Shown here piece after piece: positions 1 to 11,145 of a stretch of DNA of 64,000 nt (position 1 is its first letter; the number at the start of each line of letters is the position of its first letter). The notes beneath the pieces were generated by a model. The model did no database searches. It was not told the origin of the DNA and saw only the letters and a program-made list of their open reading frames with translations. The stretch spans positions 62,001-126,000 of the forward strand of contig JAMLIC010000001.1 in NCBI GenBank assembly GCA_023954375.1, given 5' to 3'. The translations under genes were made by a program, and so were the position numbers. The stretch comes from Planctomycetota bacterium. GTDB taxonomy: Bacteria > Planctomycetota > J058.

Positions 1-1
1 G

Positions 2-3000
2 CGCCGCGTCAGCAACGGCGGCAGCCTGCTGGGCAGCCTGGTCTCCGTGGCGATTTCGGTCGAGGACGAGCAGGACCCGACGGTCAGCTACCTGCCCAGC
101 TCGAGCACCTACCTCGTCGGCTATGACCGCTTCTCGACCACCGGCTCGGACTGGAACGTCTGGGCACGCGAGCACAAGGCCGACGGCACGGCCGTGGCCG
201 CCAACTTCCAGGCGTCCAGCTCGCCCACCGCGGGCTCGGACGAGTTCCTCACGGCGATCGCGGCCAACACGCTCCAGGGCGAGTGGCTGCAGGTCTGGCA
301 GGACGACCGCGACGGGTTCGACTACGACGTCTACGGCCAGCGGTTCTCGAGCGACACCACGCCGCCCCGCGTCGTGCGCTTCGACCCGCAGGACACGGCG
401 ACCGGCGTGTTCCTGGACAAGGTCTTCGTCCAGTTCAGCCAGGACATGGACGACACGACGATCACGAGCGCGAACCTGAAGGTCTATCAGGCCGGCGTCA
501 CCGAGATCACCAGCACGACCGTCACCTACCTGTCCGCCACGCGGCAGGGCCGGATCACCGTGGCGGGCGATTGGCCCACCACCCAGTCCCTGAAGGTTTC
601 GGTGGGCACCGGGACGAAGAACTCGCTCAACGTGGCCCTGCTGTCGGTCACCGAGGCCACCTTCCTCACCGGGATCTCCCGCTCGCTGGACGATTCCGAC
701 GGCGACGGCCTGCTCGACATTGAGGAGGTCCTCCTGGGCCTCGACCCCTTCGACGCAGACTCTGACGGCGACGGGCTGACCGACTGGGAGGAGCTCTTCG
801 TCTACTTCACGGACCCCTTGAACCCCGACACCGACGGAGACGGCACGCCGACGGCAGCGACCCGACGCCGAACGGACGCCCGCCGATCCACGGTCGTCCC
901 GGACCCGGACCCGACGGCGTCCTTCAAGATCACCCAGTTCCACCCGCGCGGCACGTTCGGCAGCCCGGCCAACGTGACCTCCACGCCGACGCTGGCGGTG
1001 ACCTTCAACAACCCCGTCGACGTGGGCACGATCTCGCTCGGCACGAACATTTACCTCGAGGACCAGACGACCTTCAGCCTCGTGACCCTGTCCCTCGAGC
1101 CTCAGCCCAACCCGCGGACCGTCGTGGTCAAGCCGACGTCGACCCTGGTCAACGGGCGGCTGTACCTCCTGACCGTGATCGACGGCTCGGGCTCGATCAA
1201 GGACACGCTCGGCCAGACGTTGGGCGCGCTCGACGACTCGGTGATCCGGGTCAGCACGCCCACGAGCGAGGGCTTCGAGGCGACCCACTACCTCAACACG
1301 CTGCGTCGCACGCAGTGGGAGGTGTTCCCCCTGACCGCGCCCACCGCCGGCGGGCGCGCCGGCGCGGCCCTCGTGGTGCCGTCGACGCGCAAGCTCCTCC
1401 TGACCGAGACCGACGTCGTCACCCCCGGGCGCGGGATCCCGGTCGAGCTGACCCGCACCTACCGCAACAACGACGACGCGGCCAGCGGGATCTTCGGGAA
1501 CAACTGGCACTTCACGTACGACCGCGGCTTCGAGGTGATCGCGGACGTCAACGGTGACGGCCGGCGCGACCTGCGCTTCCGGACCGCCGACGGTCGTCTC
1601 TTCACCTACCTGAGCGGCGCCACGACCCAGGCGAAGGACTACACCTCCCCGCCCGGCTTCTTCGAGACGCAGAAGACCGTGACGATGAGCGGCCAGAAGC
1701 ACCTTGGTCACGCGCGACGCCTTCGGGAACGAGCACTTCTACCGCTTCCACCTGCCCAACGACACGACCGTCGAGGACCCTGACGCCCTGCCGCTCGGGG
1801 CGCGCGTACCTCATGCGGATCCGCGACCGCAACCACAACACGGTCGTGATCAACCGCTTCGCGGCCAACCACGGCACGCGCCCCAACGCGATCGACACGA
1901 TCGTCGACGACCTCGACCGGACGACGACGTTCACCTACTCGTCGACCAGCGGACAGGAGCACCTGTGCGTCGAGGTGACCCAGTTCTCGGGCGCGAGCAC
2001 GACCCGGAGCTGGCAGTACGAGTACGACGGCTCCGGCTCGCTCGAGCGCGTCAAGACGCCGCCCAGCGACTTCAAGCTGGAGAACGGCTCGCCGGCCTCG
2101 AACACGCGCAAGGAGCGCGAGTACACCTACTCGACCCTGGGCAGCACCTACCTGCTGACGAGCGTCGAGGACGGCCGCGGCAACGTCAGCCTGCGGGCCT
2201 TCTACGACTCCATTGGCGACGTCCTCCAGGTCGACTACGGCGCCGGGCTGGACGTGGGCACGGCGGTCTTCGCCTACAGCCTCAACCCGACCTTCGACTT
2301 CTTCCGCGCGACCCAGGTCGACCGCGCTGGCAACGTGCTCGAGCTCACGCACGAGAACTTCACGATCGTCGACACCTGGCTGATCGGCAGCGCGGCCGTC
2401 TACACCCGCGGCCTGCACGACACCCTTCCGGGCGGCGAGGTGCCGGGGTACCAGTGGATCTTCACCCACGATCCGCACTCGCAGATCGTCGAGTGCGTCA
2501 ACCCGGCCGGCACCGTCGAGCGGTTCATTCGCTGCGGCGGCTGCGGCTGCGTCGAGCAGTGCATCAGGAAGAAGGCGACCTACAACGAGCTCCAGTTCGA
2601 TCCGTGGGACGGCGCCGAGCTCGACCTCGTGATCGAGGTCGAGTACGAGCACAACTTCCACGGGCCGGCCTGGATCGTCGAGGCGCGCGGGAACAACGCC
2701 GCCTTCGTGGGCACGACCAGCAGCATTGTCGACACCCTCGAGGATCCGCTCACCGGGACCAAGCGGACGTTTAAGAAACATTGACGCCGACAAGCGCAAC
2801 GCCTACACGACCTTCTTCTACTACGACCACGAGAACATCGCGAACCGCCTCTCCGCCGACTCGACGGCCTTCGGGAGCACGGTCACGTTCTCCCGCTCGT
2901 TCCCGCGCAGCTTCGGCCGCGCGGCCAGCGGGACCTACCACGACCCGCCGGACTCGGGCGTCTTCGGGGACAACGACGGCGACGGCTACGCCGACCGCGG

Positions 3001-4528
3001 CGGCAACCTCTACGCCGTGCGCGGCCCCATGCCGCTCGTCCTGAACCCGGCCACGGGCGCCTTCCTCGGCACCCGCCAGGCGATCGAGCAGAACTTCACC
3101 TACAACCAGTACGGCCAGCCGATCCTGCAGATCTCGCCGACGGACGAGCGCACGCGCCTCGAGTGGTACGTGGGCGCCTTCAACCTCTCGACGAACCCGA
3201 ACCGCGGCTACCTGAAGAAGGCCGTCGTGGCGACCGAGTACGTCGTCGGCGACCTGGACCTGAACGACGGCACGCCGGCCAGCAGCCCTTCGGGCAGCGG
3301 CCTCGAACTCGTGACCGAGATCGCCTACGACCTGTTCGGCAACCCGACCTCGACGACCAACCCGCGCGGGTTCACGGCCACGCGGCAGGTCAACCTGCTG
3401 AACCTCGTGACGAAGACGACCGCGCCCTCGCCCTTCAGCTACGAGCGGGACCTCGTCTACGACGGCAACAACAACCTCGTCGAGGTCCGTCCAGAACGTC
3501 GTGCCGGTCGACACGAACGACAACGGGATCCAGGACTCGGGCAGCGAGCAGGCCGCGGGTGCGCACGCGACCTTCGTCCATACCTTCGCTTACAACACGG
3601 CGAACCGCCTCGCCCGCCAGGACCTCGACGCGCACGGCAGCAGCCCGAGCACGCTGACGACCGTGTACGGCTACAACGCTCGCCAGCAGTTGGCCTCGAT
3701 CCGCGAGCCGCTGGGCAACGTCCACGTGAGGCGCTACGACGAGCGCAACCTCCTCCTCGAGGACGTGCTGGGCGCCAGCGACGCGACGACGAGCCGCCGC
3801 ACGCGCTACGACTACGATCGCAACGGCAACCTCCTGCAGGTGATCGACGACGACGGCAACTCCGTGCCGCAGGTCAAGATCACCTACGATCGGTTCGACC
3901 GGCCGACCGCGGGAGGACGAGCTCGGGAACCTGGTCGAGGTCAGCTACGACGTCGCTGGCCACGTCGTGCAGCGCGTGGCCAAGGGCCAGGCGCGCGGCG
4001 ATCCGGGCGACCACTTCAACACGTACCTGTCGAACAGCCTCACGGTGTACGACGAGGCGGGCCGCGCGTTCCAGCAGGCGGAGGAGCTGTTCGGGGCGGT
4101 CAACACGCTCGCCTCGCTTGGCCACACGCGCCTCAGCCCGCCCGTGAACCTGTCGTCGCTCCGCGTCGCCTCGGGCGAGCTCGTCACGAGCACGCTGGCC
4201 CTCGACGCCGAGGGCCGCGTGCTCGTCGCGCGCGACGACAACGACCACGCGACGACGTTCAGCTACGACCTGGCCGGGCGGCTCTCGTCGATCACCGACG
4301 CGCTTGCGAGCAGCCTGACCTACACGTACGACAAGGCGTCGAACGTGATCCGCACGACCGAGGTCGAGAAGTCGGACACGGGCTCGATCACCGAGACCTA
4401 TTACACGGAGTCCTACTTCGACGAGCTGGACCGCCTGATCGCGACGGTCTCGCACCTCGGCAACACCCGCCGCTTCCTCTACGACTCGCGGGACAACCTG
4501 GTCCAGGTGAGCGACGCCATGGCGGCCG
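2..4528 (+). pseudogene. Giant Rhs/YD-repeat protein, 5' part, interrupted by IS21 and frame-broken
   Basis: Open from the left edge in frame 2, so the N terminus lies outside. In order: a repeat-rich extracellular-looking region, an Ig-like domain, thrombospondin-3-like calcium motifs (DSDGDGLLD, DADSDGDGLTD, near 700-840), a second Ig-like domain, a DUF6531-type Rhs entry domain (TYRNNDDAASGIFGNNWHF, near 1460-1510), then YD repeats. The frame breaks near 1712, 1800, 2775, 3490 and 3912. Each break is explained by one extra base in a short homopolymer, and the protein between breaks is free of stops. A compensated wobble may exist at about 842-895. Rhs proteins form secreted shells carrying a variable C-terminal effector. 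The frame continues exactly at 8583 once the IS and one target copy are removed, giving about 2,350 visible codons in total. Confidence 0.85.
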
Positions 4529-4577
4529 TGTCAAGTGGCGGCCATAGGGACCATGCCCATTGCGGCCAATGGGTCCA
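4529..4577 (+). repeat. IS21 left terminal repeats
   Basis: After the terminal TGT there are two related 18-bp units, starting at 4536 (diverged) and at 4560 (TTGCGGCCAATGGGTCCA), 24 bp apart. They are inverted relative to the right-end copies and are presumably transposase binding sites. Confidence 0.8.
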
Positions 4578-4726
4578 TGCGAGCTTCGTCGTAGGTTCGG
4601 GCCCGCGCAGGGGCACGCCGCAGCCCTACCCATAGCCTCCGCAGGCCAGCAGACGGGGAGGGCTGCGGCGTCTTTGGTGCTTCCTTAGTCGCGACAGCTC
4701 AGCACGGGGACGGCCCGGGGCAGCGC

Positions 4727-5225
4727 GTGGTCCCTGAGGCGCGGCGGCGCGCGTGGCCCCGAGGGCGCGACAGCGCGTGGTCCCGGAGGGCGCGGCGGCG
4801 GCGCGTGGTCCCGGAGGGCGCGGCGGCGGCGCGTGGTCCCGGAGGGCGCGGCGGCGGCGCGTGGTCCCGGAGGGCGCGGCGGCGGCGCGTGGTCCCGGAG
4901 GGCGCGGCGGCGGCGCGGGGTCCCGGAGGACGCGCGTGCGCGTGGTCCCGGAGGCGCGGCGGCGGTAACCCGGAGGGCGCGGCGGCGCGGGTCCTGGGGC
5001 GCGCGGCGGCGGCGCGGGGTCCCGGAGGGCGCGGCGGCGGCGCGGGTCCCGGGGCGCGGCGGCGGCGCTGGGGTCCCGGGGCGCGGCGCGGGTCCTGAGG
5101 CGCGCGGCGGCGGCGCGGGGTCCGAGGGCGCGGCAGCGCGTGGTCCCGGCGGCGCGGCGGCGCGTGGTCCCGGGGGTGCGGCGGCGCGTGGTCCCGGAGG
5201 CGCGGCGGCGGCGAAAGCGGGTCCC
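4727..5225. repeat. 28-bp GC-rich minisatellite inside the IS21 element
   Basis: GTGGTC recurs at 4777, 4805, 4833, 4861 and 4889, exactly 28 bp apart. The unit combines GTGGTCCCGGAGGGCGC with a GGC-rich run. Degenerate copies continue to about 5220. Since 28 is not a multiple of 3, the alanine/arginine-rich open frames on both strands are not proteins. The whole stretch 4588-5297 holds no gene I can support. Confidence 0.8.
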
Positions 5226-5297
5226 CGGGGCGCCCTGCCTCCCCGGCATGTTTCTCCTCGCCCTCTGCCGCGGGGGCGAGGGGGAGAAGTGTCAGGA

Positions 5298-6007
5298 CTA
5301 CCCCGACGAGCCACCACGCAGCCCGCGTCGAGGCGGCGGCGGCATAGCGGCCCGTACGAGCGGCGGTGCGGGCGAGCTGTCCGCGCGCCCCCGCGCGCCG
5401 CTCGGCGCGGGTCGCGGCCGCCGCCGAGGGTCGCGCCTACGAGTCCGGTGGCGGGGCCACAGCTCCAGGAAGAGGAGCGGCCCGCGGCTCGGGTCGTCCA
5501 CTGCGGCGCGGCGCTCCTCCTCCCTCAGGAGCGCAGGGAAGAGCGCCGGGGTCAGCGAGAGCTCGCCCCCGGCCTCGAGGGCGAGGAGGCGGCGGTCGAG
5601 CTCCACCCGCGGCAGCCCTTTCAGCTCGTGCGCGAGCCGGAGGTCGTCGAGCGACACGACCCCCCGCGGCCCCCGCCCGAGCCGGCGGGCGGCGGCCTGG
5701 ATCCTGGTCCTGACGTCGGTCCCGCTCGCGTCCGGAGCGCTCTCATGCTCGCCCTCCTCGGCGACCTGCGCACCGCCTCCGCCGGTCACCTCCTCCTCGC
5801 CGAGCAGGACCTCCATGCAGCGCTCTGGCAGGGCGCAGATCAGCCGGAGCAGCACCCGCGTCCGCCGCGGGTTGCGTCGCCGCGCTCCCACGCGCTGGAC
5901 GCTGGTCGCGCGACGCCGAGCAGGCGGGCGAACGCGCGCTGGTTGAGCCCCGTCGCGGCGCGCGCTCGGCGTGCCAGGTCGTGGCGGTCGTCCATGGCCG
6001 AGCTCAT
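5298..6007 (-). pseudogene. IS21 passenger: XRE-type HTH protein (frameshifted)
   Basis: Starts at ATG 6007, overlapping the istB stop by ATGA, which makes it the third gene of the IS operon. The first 45 residues are an XRE helix-turn-helix (DLARRARAATGLNQRAFARL, then ASSAWERGD). A frame break near 5885 separates this from the expected continuation (NPRRTRVLLRLICALPERCM), and the same frame continues into a region containing VVSLDDLRLAHELKGLPRVE and LLFLELW. I do not recognise this C-terminal part; it may be a winged-helix or effector domain. A DNA-binding passenger coupled to istB could regulate transposition. The last third of the frame is arginine/proline-rich, so the real end is uncertain. 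Confidence 0.55.
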
Positions 6008-6811
6008 GGCGCCACCTCCTCGCGCTCGGAGCCCACGGGGGAAGACGGCTGCGACGGCGGCACTCCCGCGCGCGGCCGCGCCTTGCCCGGCGGCGGATTC
6101 CGCCCCGTGGCCCCCGAGCACGAGCACGTCCGCGTGGTGCAGGAGCTGAGCCGACCGCCGCGCTGCCGAGCAGCGGGTCGAGGAAGAGCTCGGCCACTCC
6201 TCCTTCCAGCGCGGTTGCTCGTCCAGATCGTCGAGCCCCAGCTCGTAGCGCTGGCGGATCACCTTCGTAGACGTCCTGGGGCTCGTCGGCACAGCGGCGC
6301 AAGCCCAGGTCGTCCACGATCAGCAGGTCCGGCCGCACGAGGCCGCGCAGCGCCCGCTCGTGCCTGTCCGCCCGGGCCGCGCGCAGCTCCTTCAGCATGT
6401 CCGCGGCCGCCACGTAGCGGACCGAGTGGCCGGCGCGGCAGGCCTGGTGCCCCAGCGCCTGGGCGAGGTGGGACTTGCCCACCCCGGTCGCGCCGACGAA
6501 CACCACGTCGCGCTTCTCCGCGACGAAGCGGCACGTCGCCAGCTCGAGGATTCCGCCCGCGCGGCACGCGCGGGTTGAAGCTCCAGCGTCGAAGTCCTCC
6601 AGCACCTTCTCCTGCTCGAAGGACGCGCCGCAGCCGCAGCTCGAGCTGCCGCCGGTCACGCCGAGCCACCTCGTCGGACAGGAGCCGATAGAGGAACTCC
6701 TGCGGCTCGAGGCGATCCTCGGCCGCCTGGAGCAGGCGCCTCGAAGCGAGTCCAGCACCCCCGCCAGCCGGAGCCGCTTCAGCGCTCGCGCAGCTCGTCG
6801 CCCAGGCTCAT
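6004..6811 (-). pseudogene. istB: IstB-like transposition ATPase (frameshifted)
   Basis: AAA+ helper ATPase that recruits IstA to target DNA in IS21 transposition. The start at ATG 6811 overlaps the istA stop (ATGA). Visible: N-terminal LKRLRLAGVLDSL, Walker A GATGVGKSH, Walker B LLIVDDLGL, and a C-terminal segment LLHHADVLVL leading to a proline-rich tail that stops at 6004. Breaks near 6783, 6270 and at least one further downstream move the reading among all three frames. Length (about 268 codons) is normal for the family, so the gene is complete but broken by small indels. Confidence 0.85.
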
Positions 6812-8395
6812 GCGACCCCCGGGCGCGCGCCACCAGCTCTGCCGGCGTCCGCGCGAGCGCGGCGCGGGCGGGGCCAGCGTCCGGAGCGCGCTCGTCGGCC
6901 TCGCCGTCCAGGCTCCTCCTCGAGCCCCCGCGCGAGGATCTCCCAGCGCCTTCGGCGAGAGGTTGCCGAAGTGAGCGCGCGCCGGCTGGCGGCCTCGGCC
7001 CGGTCGCGCGGCGCTCGCTCGAGGATCAGCACGGCCGCCTGCGCCTGGCGGTGGCTCAGGACCTCGTCCTGCTCCAGCACGGCGCGCACGAAGGCCCCCG
7101 CGGCCTCGCCGGATCGCGTCCGCGCGCTGCTGCCAGAACGCCGGGTCGCGGTGCCGGTAGGGCGCGCGGTGCTCGGGCAGGTGCTCCTCGACCGTGCTCC
7201 ACTGCCCTGGCGCCGACCCGCGCGCGTGCGTCGCCAGCCGCCGGCCGTCGAGGTAGATCAGCACGCTCGTCGCGGTGCCGCAGACCAATCTCTCCTGCCG
7301 CAGGTGGACGAACGGCACCGAGTAGAACGCCCGCTCGAACCGCACGGCTGTCGTCGACCGTGGCTTCTGCCCAGCGCCGCAGCTCGAAGCGCGACGCGGG
7401 GAGCGGCTTCAGCGTCGCGCGCTCCTCCGCCTCGAACGCCCTCGCGCGCGGCCGCCGGCGGGTCGCCGTGGGTGCGCACCCCGGCGACGTCGACGACCCA
7501 GCGCTGCAAGCTCGCGCCGCTCGGTGATCGCGTCGCTCGTTCCAGCCTGCGCGTCGCGAAGTGGCCGCGCTTGACGCACTTCACCCCGGACCTCGACGCG
7601 GCCCTTCTTCGGGTCGCGCACGGGCGTCGGGTCGATCATGGCCCCGTAGTGCCGCGCGAGCTCCCGGTAGTTGCGGTTCAGGGTCGTCTCCTCGTCGAGC
7701 GCGAACGCCCGCCGGATCACCGCCGCCTTGGTGTTGTCCGGAACCAGGAACTCGGGGACGCCGCCCAGCTCCTCGGAAGGCCTCGGGACGGGCAGCGGAG
7801 CCAGGTCGCCTCCGACTGGTCGAACACGAGGCGGACGACCATGTGCCGGCTGTGCGCGAGCGTGAGCACGAACACCCAGGCCTTCCGCACGCGCCCGGTG
7901 TCGGAGTCGAACACTCCGCCCACGTAGCCGAAGTCGATCTGGGCCTGGAGCCCCGGACGCGTGACGAGGGGATCGCCACTCGGGCCGCACGCCCCGCTCG
8001 CGCCGGAGCCGCCGCACGAGGCGGTAGACTGCGTCGTAGCTGGCCACGAAGTCCTTGCCCTGCTCGCGGCACAGGACGTCGTAGATCACCTTGGGCTGCT
8101 TGCCCTTCGTCAACAGCCTCGATCCGGTGCCTCCAGCGCCCCGCCGTCGACTCCTGCTGCGGCGGCGTCCTTGGCGGCAGGACGCGCTCCACGGCCTCCT
8201 GCAGCTCCTCGAAAGCGGAGTGTATTCTCCCGGCGGTCCCTCGAGCAGCTTGGCCTTCTTCAGCGCCCTCCGGTACGCGCGCTCCGTCTTGCGGCTCATG
8301 CGCAGCAGGCGCGCGACCTCCGTCGGCGCGACCCCCTTGCGGTGAAGCCGCACCAGCTCCTGCAGGCGGTGCATGTCGATCCTCGGCTTGCTCAT
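6808..8395 (-). pseudogene. istA: IstA-like DDE transposase (multiply frameshifted)
   Basis: DDE transposase of the IS21 family. ATG at 8395 begins MSKPRIDMHRLQELVRLHRK, followed by an HTH (GVAPTEVARLLRMSRKTERA). The second catalytic Asp is visible in FLVPDNTKAAV and the Glu in DPKKGRVE. A beta-rich C-terminal part contains FERAFYSVP. At least five frame switches occur between 8230 and 6900, in both directions (the first, near 8228, looks like a lost base). The stop at 6808 overlaps the istB start. Length (about 530 codons) fits the family. Confidence 0.85.
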
Positions 8396-8484
8396 GGGCC
8401 CTCTCGGCGTGGCCGAGGAGGGTCCCGGTGACCCCTGACAAGCCGCGTAACGACCGTCAGGGCAAGCAACGAGACCGTCGTGGT

Positions 8485-8577
8485 CCCATTGGCCGCAACG
8501 ACCGTGGATCCATTGGCCGCAATCGCGGTGGACCCATTGGCCGCAACGACCCTGGACCTTTACCCCGCAAGCTCACA
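8485..8577 (-). repeat. IS21 right terminal repeats
   Basis: Three copies of CATTGGCCGCAA start at 8487, 8511 and 8535, exactly 24 bp apart, and the element ends in ACA at 8575-8577. They mirror the left-end units. They lie upstream of istA, so they could also overlap its promoter. Confidence 0.85.
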
Positions 8578-11116
8578 GGCCGTCGGCGGGCTCGGGCTCG
8601 GCGACCTTCGCACCGCGGGAGAGCACGGCACCTTCCCGCAGGCGTCGGCGACCAGCCCGCCGGCGGTGACGTCGATCAACGGCCGCGGCAACACGACCCG
8701 CATGGCGTTCGACGGTCTGTCGCGCCTGCTGTCGACCACGCGCGATCTGCGCACGGACGGGACCGGCGGGACCTCGATCGTGGGATCGATCGTGACCCAG
8801 CAGAGCTGGAACGCCAACGGCCTGATCGAGGCGCGGACCGACCCCAACGCCAACGCGACCCAGTACGTCTACGACCACCAGAACCGGCAGGTCGGGGAGC
8901 TGTTCGCCGACCAGACCTTCAGCTTCACGATCTACAACCGGACCGGCACGGTGGCTTCGTTCCGCGATCCGCGTGGGGTGGTCAAGCAGCTCACCTATGA
9001 CGCGGCCGAGCGGCCGGTCTCGGCGAGCTTCTCGAATCTGCCCCCGGGCGTGGGCCAGACGACGTTCCAGGCCTGGCGCTGGGACGGCCTGAGCCGGCGG
9101 ACGCGCGCCGAGGACGACGACACGATCGTCGAGCGCACCTTCGACAGCCTGTCCCAGCTCGTGCAGGACAAGCAGCGGATCGCCACGGGCGCGCCGCGCA
9201 CGTCGGCAGCGCAGGCCCTCAACGGCGAGGTCCAGGGCACCTTCGAGCGGGTGTTCGATGGCGCTGGCAACGTGCGGACCGAGCGCTACCCGAGCACGTT
9301 TGCGCTCGCCCGCACCTATGACGAGGTCGATCGCCTCACCGGCGTCGCCGACGGCGGCGGGACGATCGCCACCTACTCGCACATTGGCATGGGCGGGCGC
9401 CGCCTCGCCCGGACCTACCCCACGCCGGCCGTCGTCCAGTCGCTGACCTATGACGGTAACCGCCGGGTCACGCGCCTCGACGCCGTGCAGACGGGCACGA
9501 ATCAGCGGATTCGCGGCTTCACCTACGCGTGGGACCGCGAGAACAACCGCCGCTTCGAGCGTCGGCTGACGGTCAACACGAACCCGTCGGAGACCGGCGG
9601 CTCGGGCGAGTTCTATCGGTACGACTCGGCCTACCGGCTCGTCCATGACGACCGCGACGTCTCGAGCACGGCCCTGAATGCGGTGTCGAACAACGCGGCC
9701 ACGGTCACGTCGCCGGCGATCGACGTGCTCAAGGCCACGACCTACATGCTGGACCAGGCGGGCAACCGCCGACAGGTGGCGGAGGACGGGGTCACGTCGC
9801 TGTACCACCTGGCCTCGGCCGCGCCGGCCGACCTGGCCATGAACCAGTACACGCGGATCGGCAACACCTGGCGCAGCCACGACCAGGCGGGCAACACGAT
9901 CAGCTCGAGCGAGCTGGGTGTCCAGCGCTTCTTCGAAGCCGAGAACCGGCTGGTCCAGTGGACCCAGGGAAGCAAGGACATTCGCTATCGGTACGACGCC
10001 CTGGGCCGGCGCGTGCTCAAGCAGGACGCGAACGCCAGCTTCGCCACGATCCTCTACTTCTATGACGGCTGGCACGACGTCGAGGAGACGACCGCCGCCG
10101 GCGTCGTCACGAAGCGCTACGTCTTCGGCGAGAACCTCGACGAGCCGCTGCGCGTCACCCTGCCCGACGTGGCCGACGTCAACGGCAACAGCAACACGAC
10201 GGAGCTGATCGACCTCTACTACCACCAGAACTCGCTCGGCTCGGTCGTGGCGCTGACCACGGCCAGCGGCACGGTCGTCGAGAGCTACCGCTACTCCGCG
10301 TACGGTCAGCCGAGGATCTTCGACCAGAGCGGGACCGAGGTCTCGACCACCCGGGTAGAGCAGCCGTTCATGTTCACCGGGCGGCGGTGGGACTTTGAAG
10401 AGGCGTCCGGGCTCTACTACTACCGGCACAGGTACTACGACCCCCAGGCGGGGAGGTTCGTGAGCAGGGATCCGCTCGGGCTGTGGGGGGATTCAGCGCA
10501 GCGCGGGAACGGGCAGAGCTACTGCGAGGACAACCCGACCAATGCAGCGGACCCGCTTGGGCTTCAGTCCATTGACCCGTTTGACAAGCTCGCCAAGGAT
10601 CACAAGATCGACCTGAACAAGCTCAAGAGCGATGATTACTTGCGCAGTCTGAGCAAAGAGCAAAGGGAGGCGATCATGAAGGCACTCAAGGAGAAGTACG
10701 GAACGAAACACTACAGAGGGACGGATGAATACACACGCCTGAGAAGGGCCCAGAAGAACGTCGGAGAGCGGCACCGGAAGCCCGGCGGAAGGACTAGTGG
10801 TCGTGCTGGCAGGGTCGCTGTGGGCCTCCTTCGATCCCTCGCGGTTGCTATCGTAGGCGTCGTGCTAGAGTACATGAGCGAAGCAGAGGCGGACAAAGCA
10901 AGGAGGCTACAGCGAGAGGTCGAGGAGGGACTCGACCGATGGGAGGAGGAACTCGACGAGCAGGAGCGGTGGCGCAAGGAATTCGAACGCAAGTCAAGAG
11001 AGGAAGAGGAGGATGCGCGGCGATGGAGGAGAGAACATGGGCTTTGTCCCGACGTCCCCTCCGCTCCCTTTAGTGGAGGCACATCGTGTGGCGGAGGTGG
11101 TGGGGCGAGTTGGTGA
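8578..11116 (+). pseudogene. Giant Rhs/YD-repeat protein, 3' part with Rhs core and variable tip
   Basis: Direct continuation of the 1-4528 reading: the junction after removal of the IS reads A-M-A-A-V-G-G-L. This part is one uninterrupted frame. It has about 30 more YD repeats and then the conserved Rhs core signature (GLYYYRHRYYDPQAGRFVSR, then DPLGL near 10440-10560). Beyond the core is a 185-residue tip with a charged start (KLKSDDYLRSLSKEQREAIM), a hydrophobic helix (VGLLRSLAVAIVGVVLEYM) and an Arg/Glu-rich coiled coil, ending Gly/Cys-rich. The tip DNA is visibly AT-richer than the shell, as is usual for exchanged Rhs effector tips. I do not recognise the tip, so toxin activity is inferred only from position. 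Confidence 0.85.
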
Positions 11117-11145
11117 TCTGATGCAATGGTACAAGGTATACCCCT

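Larger units (their letters stand above)
4529..8577. mobile_element. IS21-family insertion sequence (4049 bp) with a passenger gene
   Basis: The ends are TGT at 4529 and ACA at 8577, flanked by direct repeats GGCCG (4524-4528 and 8578-8582). Inverted copies of TTGCGGCCAATGGGTCCA lie near both ends, the iterated terminal repeats typical of IS21. Minus-strand genes istA, istB and an HTH gene overlap by ATGA at each junction. Element plus one duplication is 4054 bp (1 mod 3), which exactly explains the switch of the Rhs frame from 1 to 2. The element is longer than a usual IS21 (2-2.6 kb) because of the third gene and a GC-rich minisatellite. All three genes carry frame breaks, so it is probably not autonomous. 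Confidence 0.93.

Noticed and set aside
4727..5225. CRISPR array
   Set aside because: Units of 28 bp are back to back with no unique spacers. It is a minisatellite.
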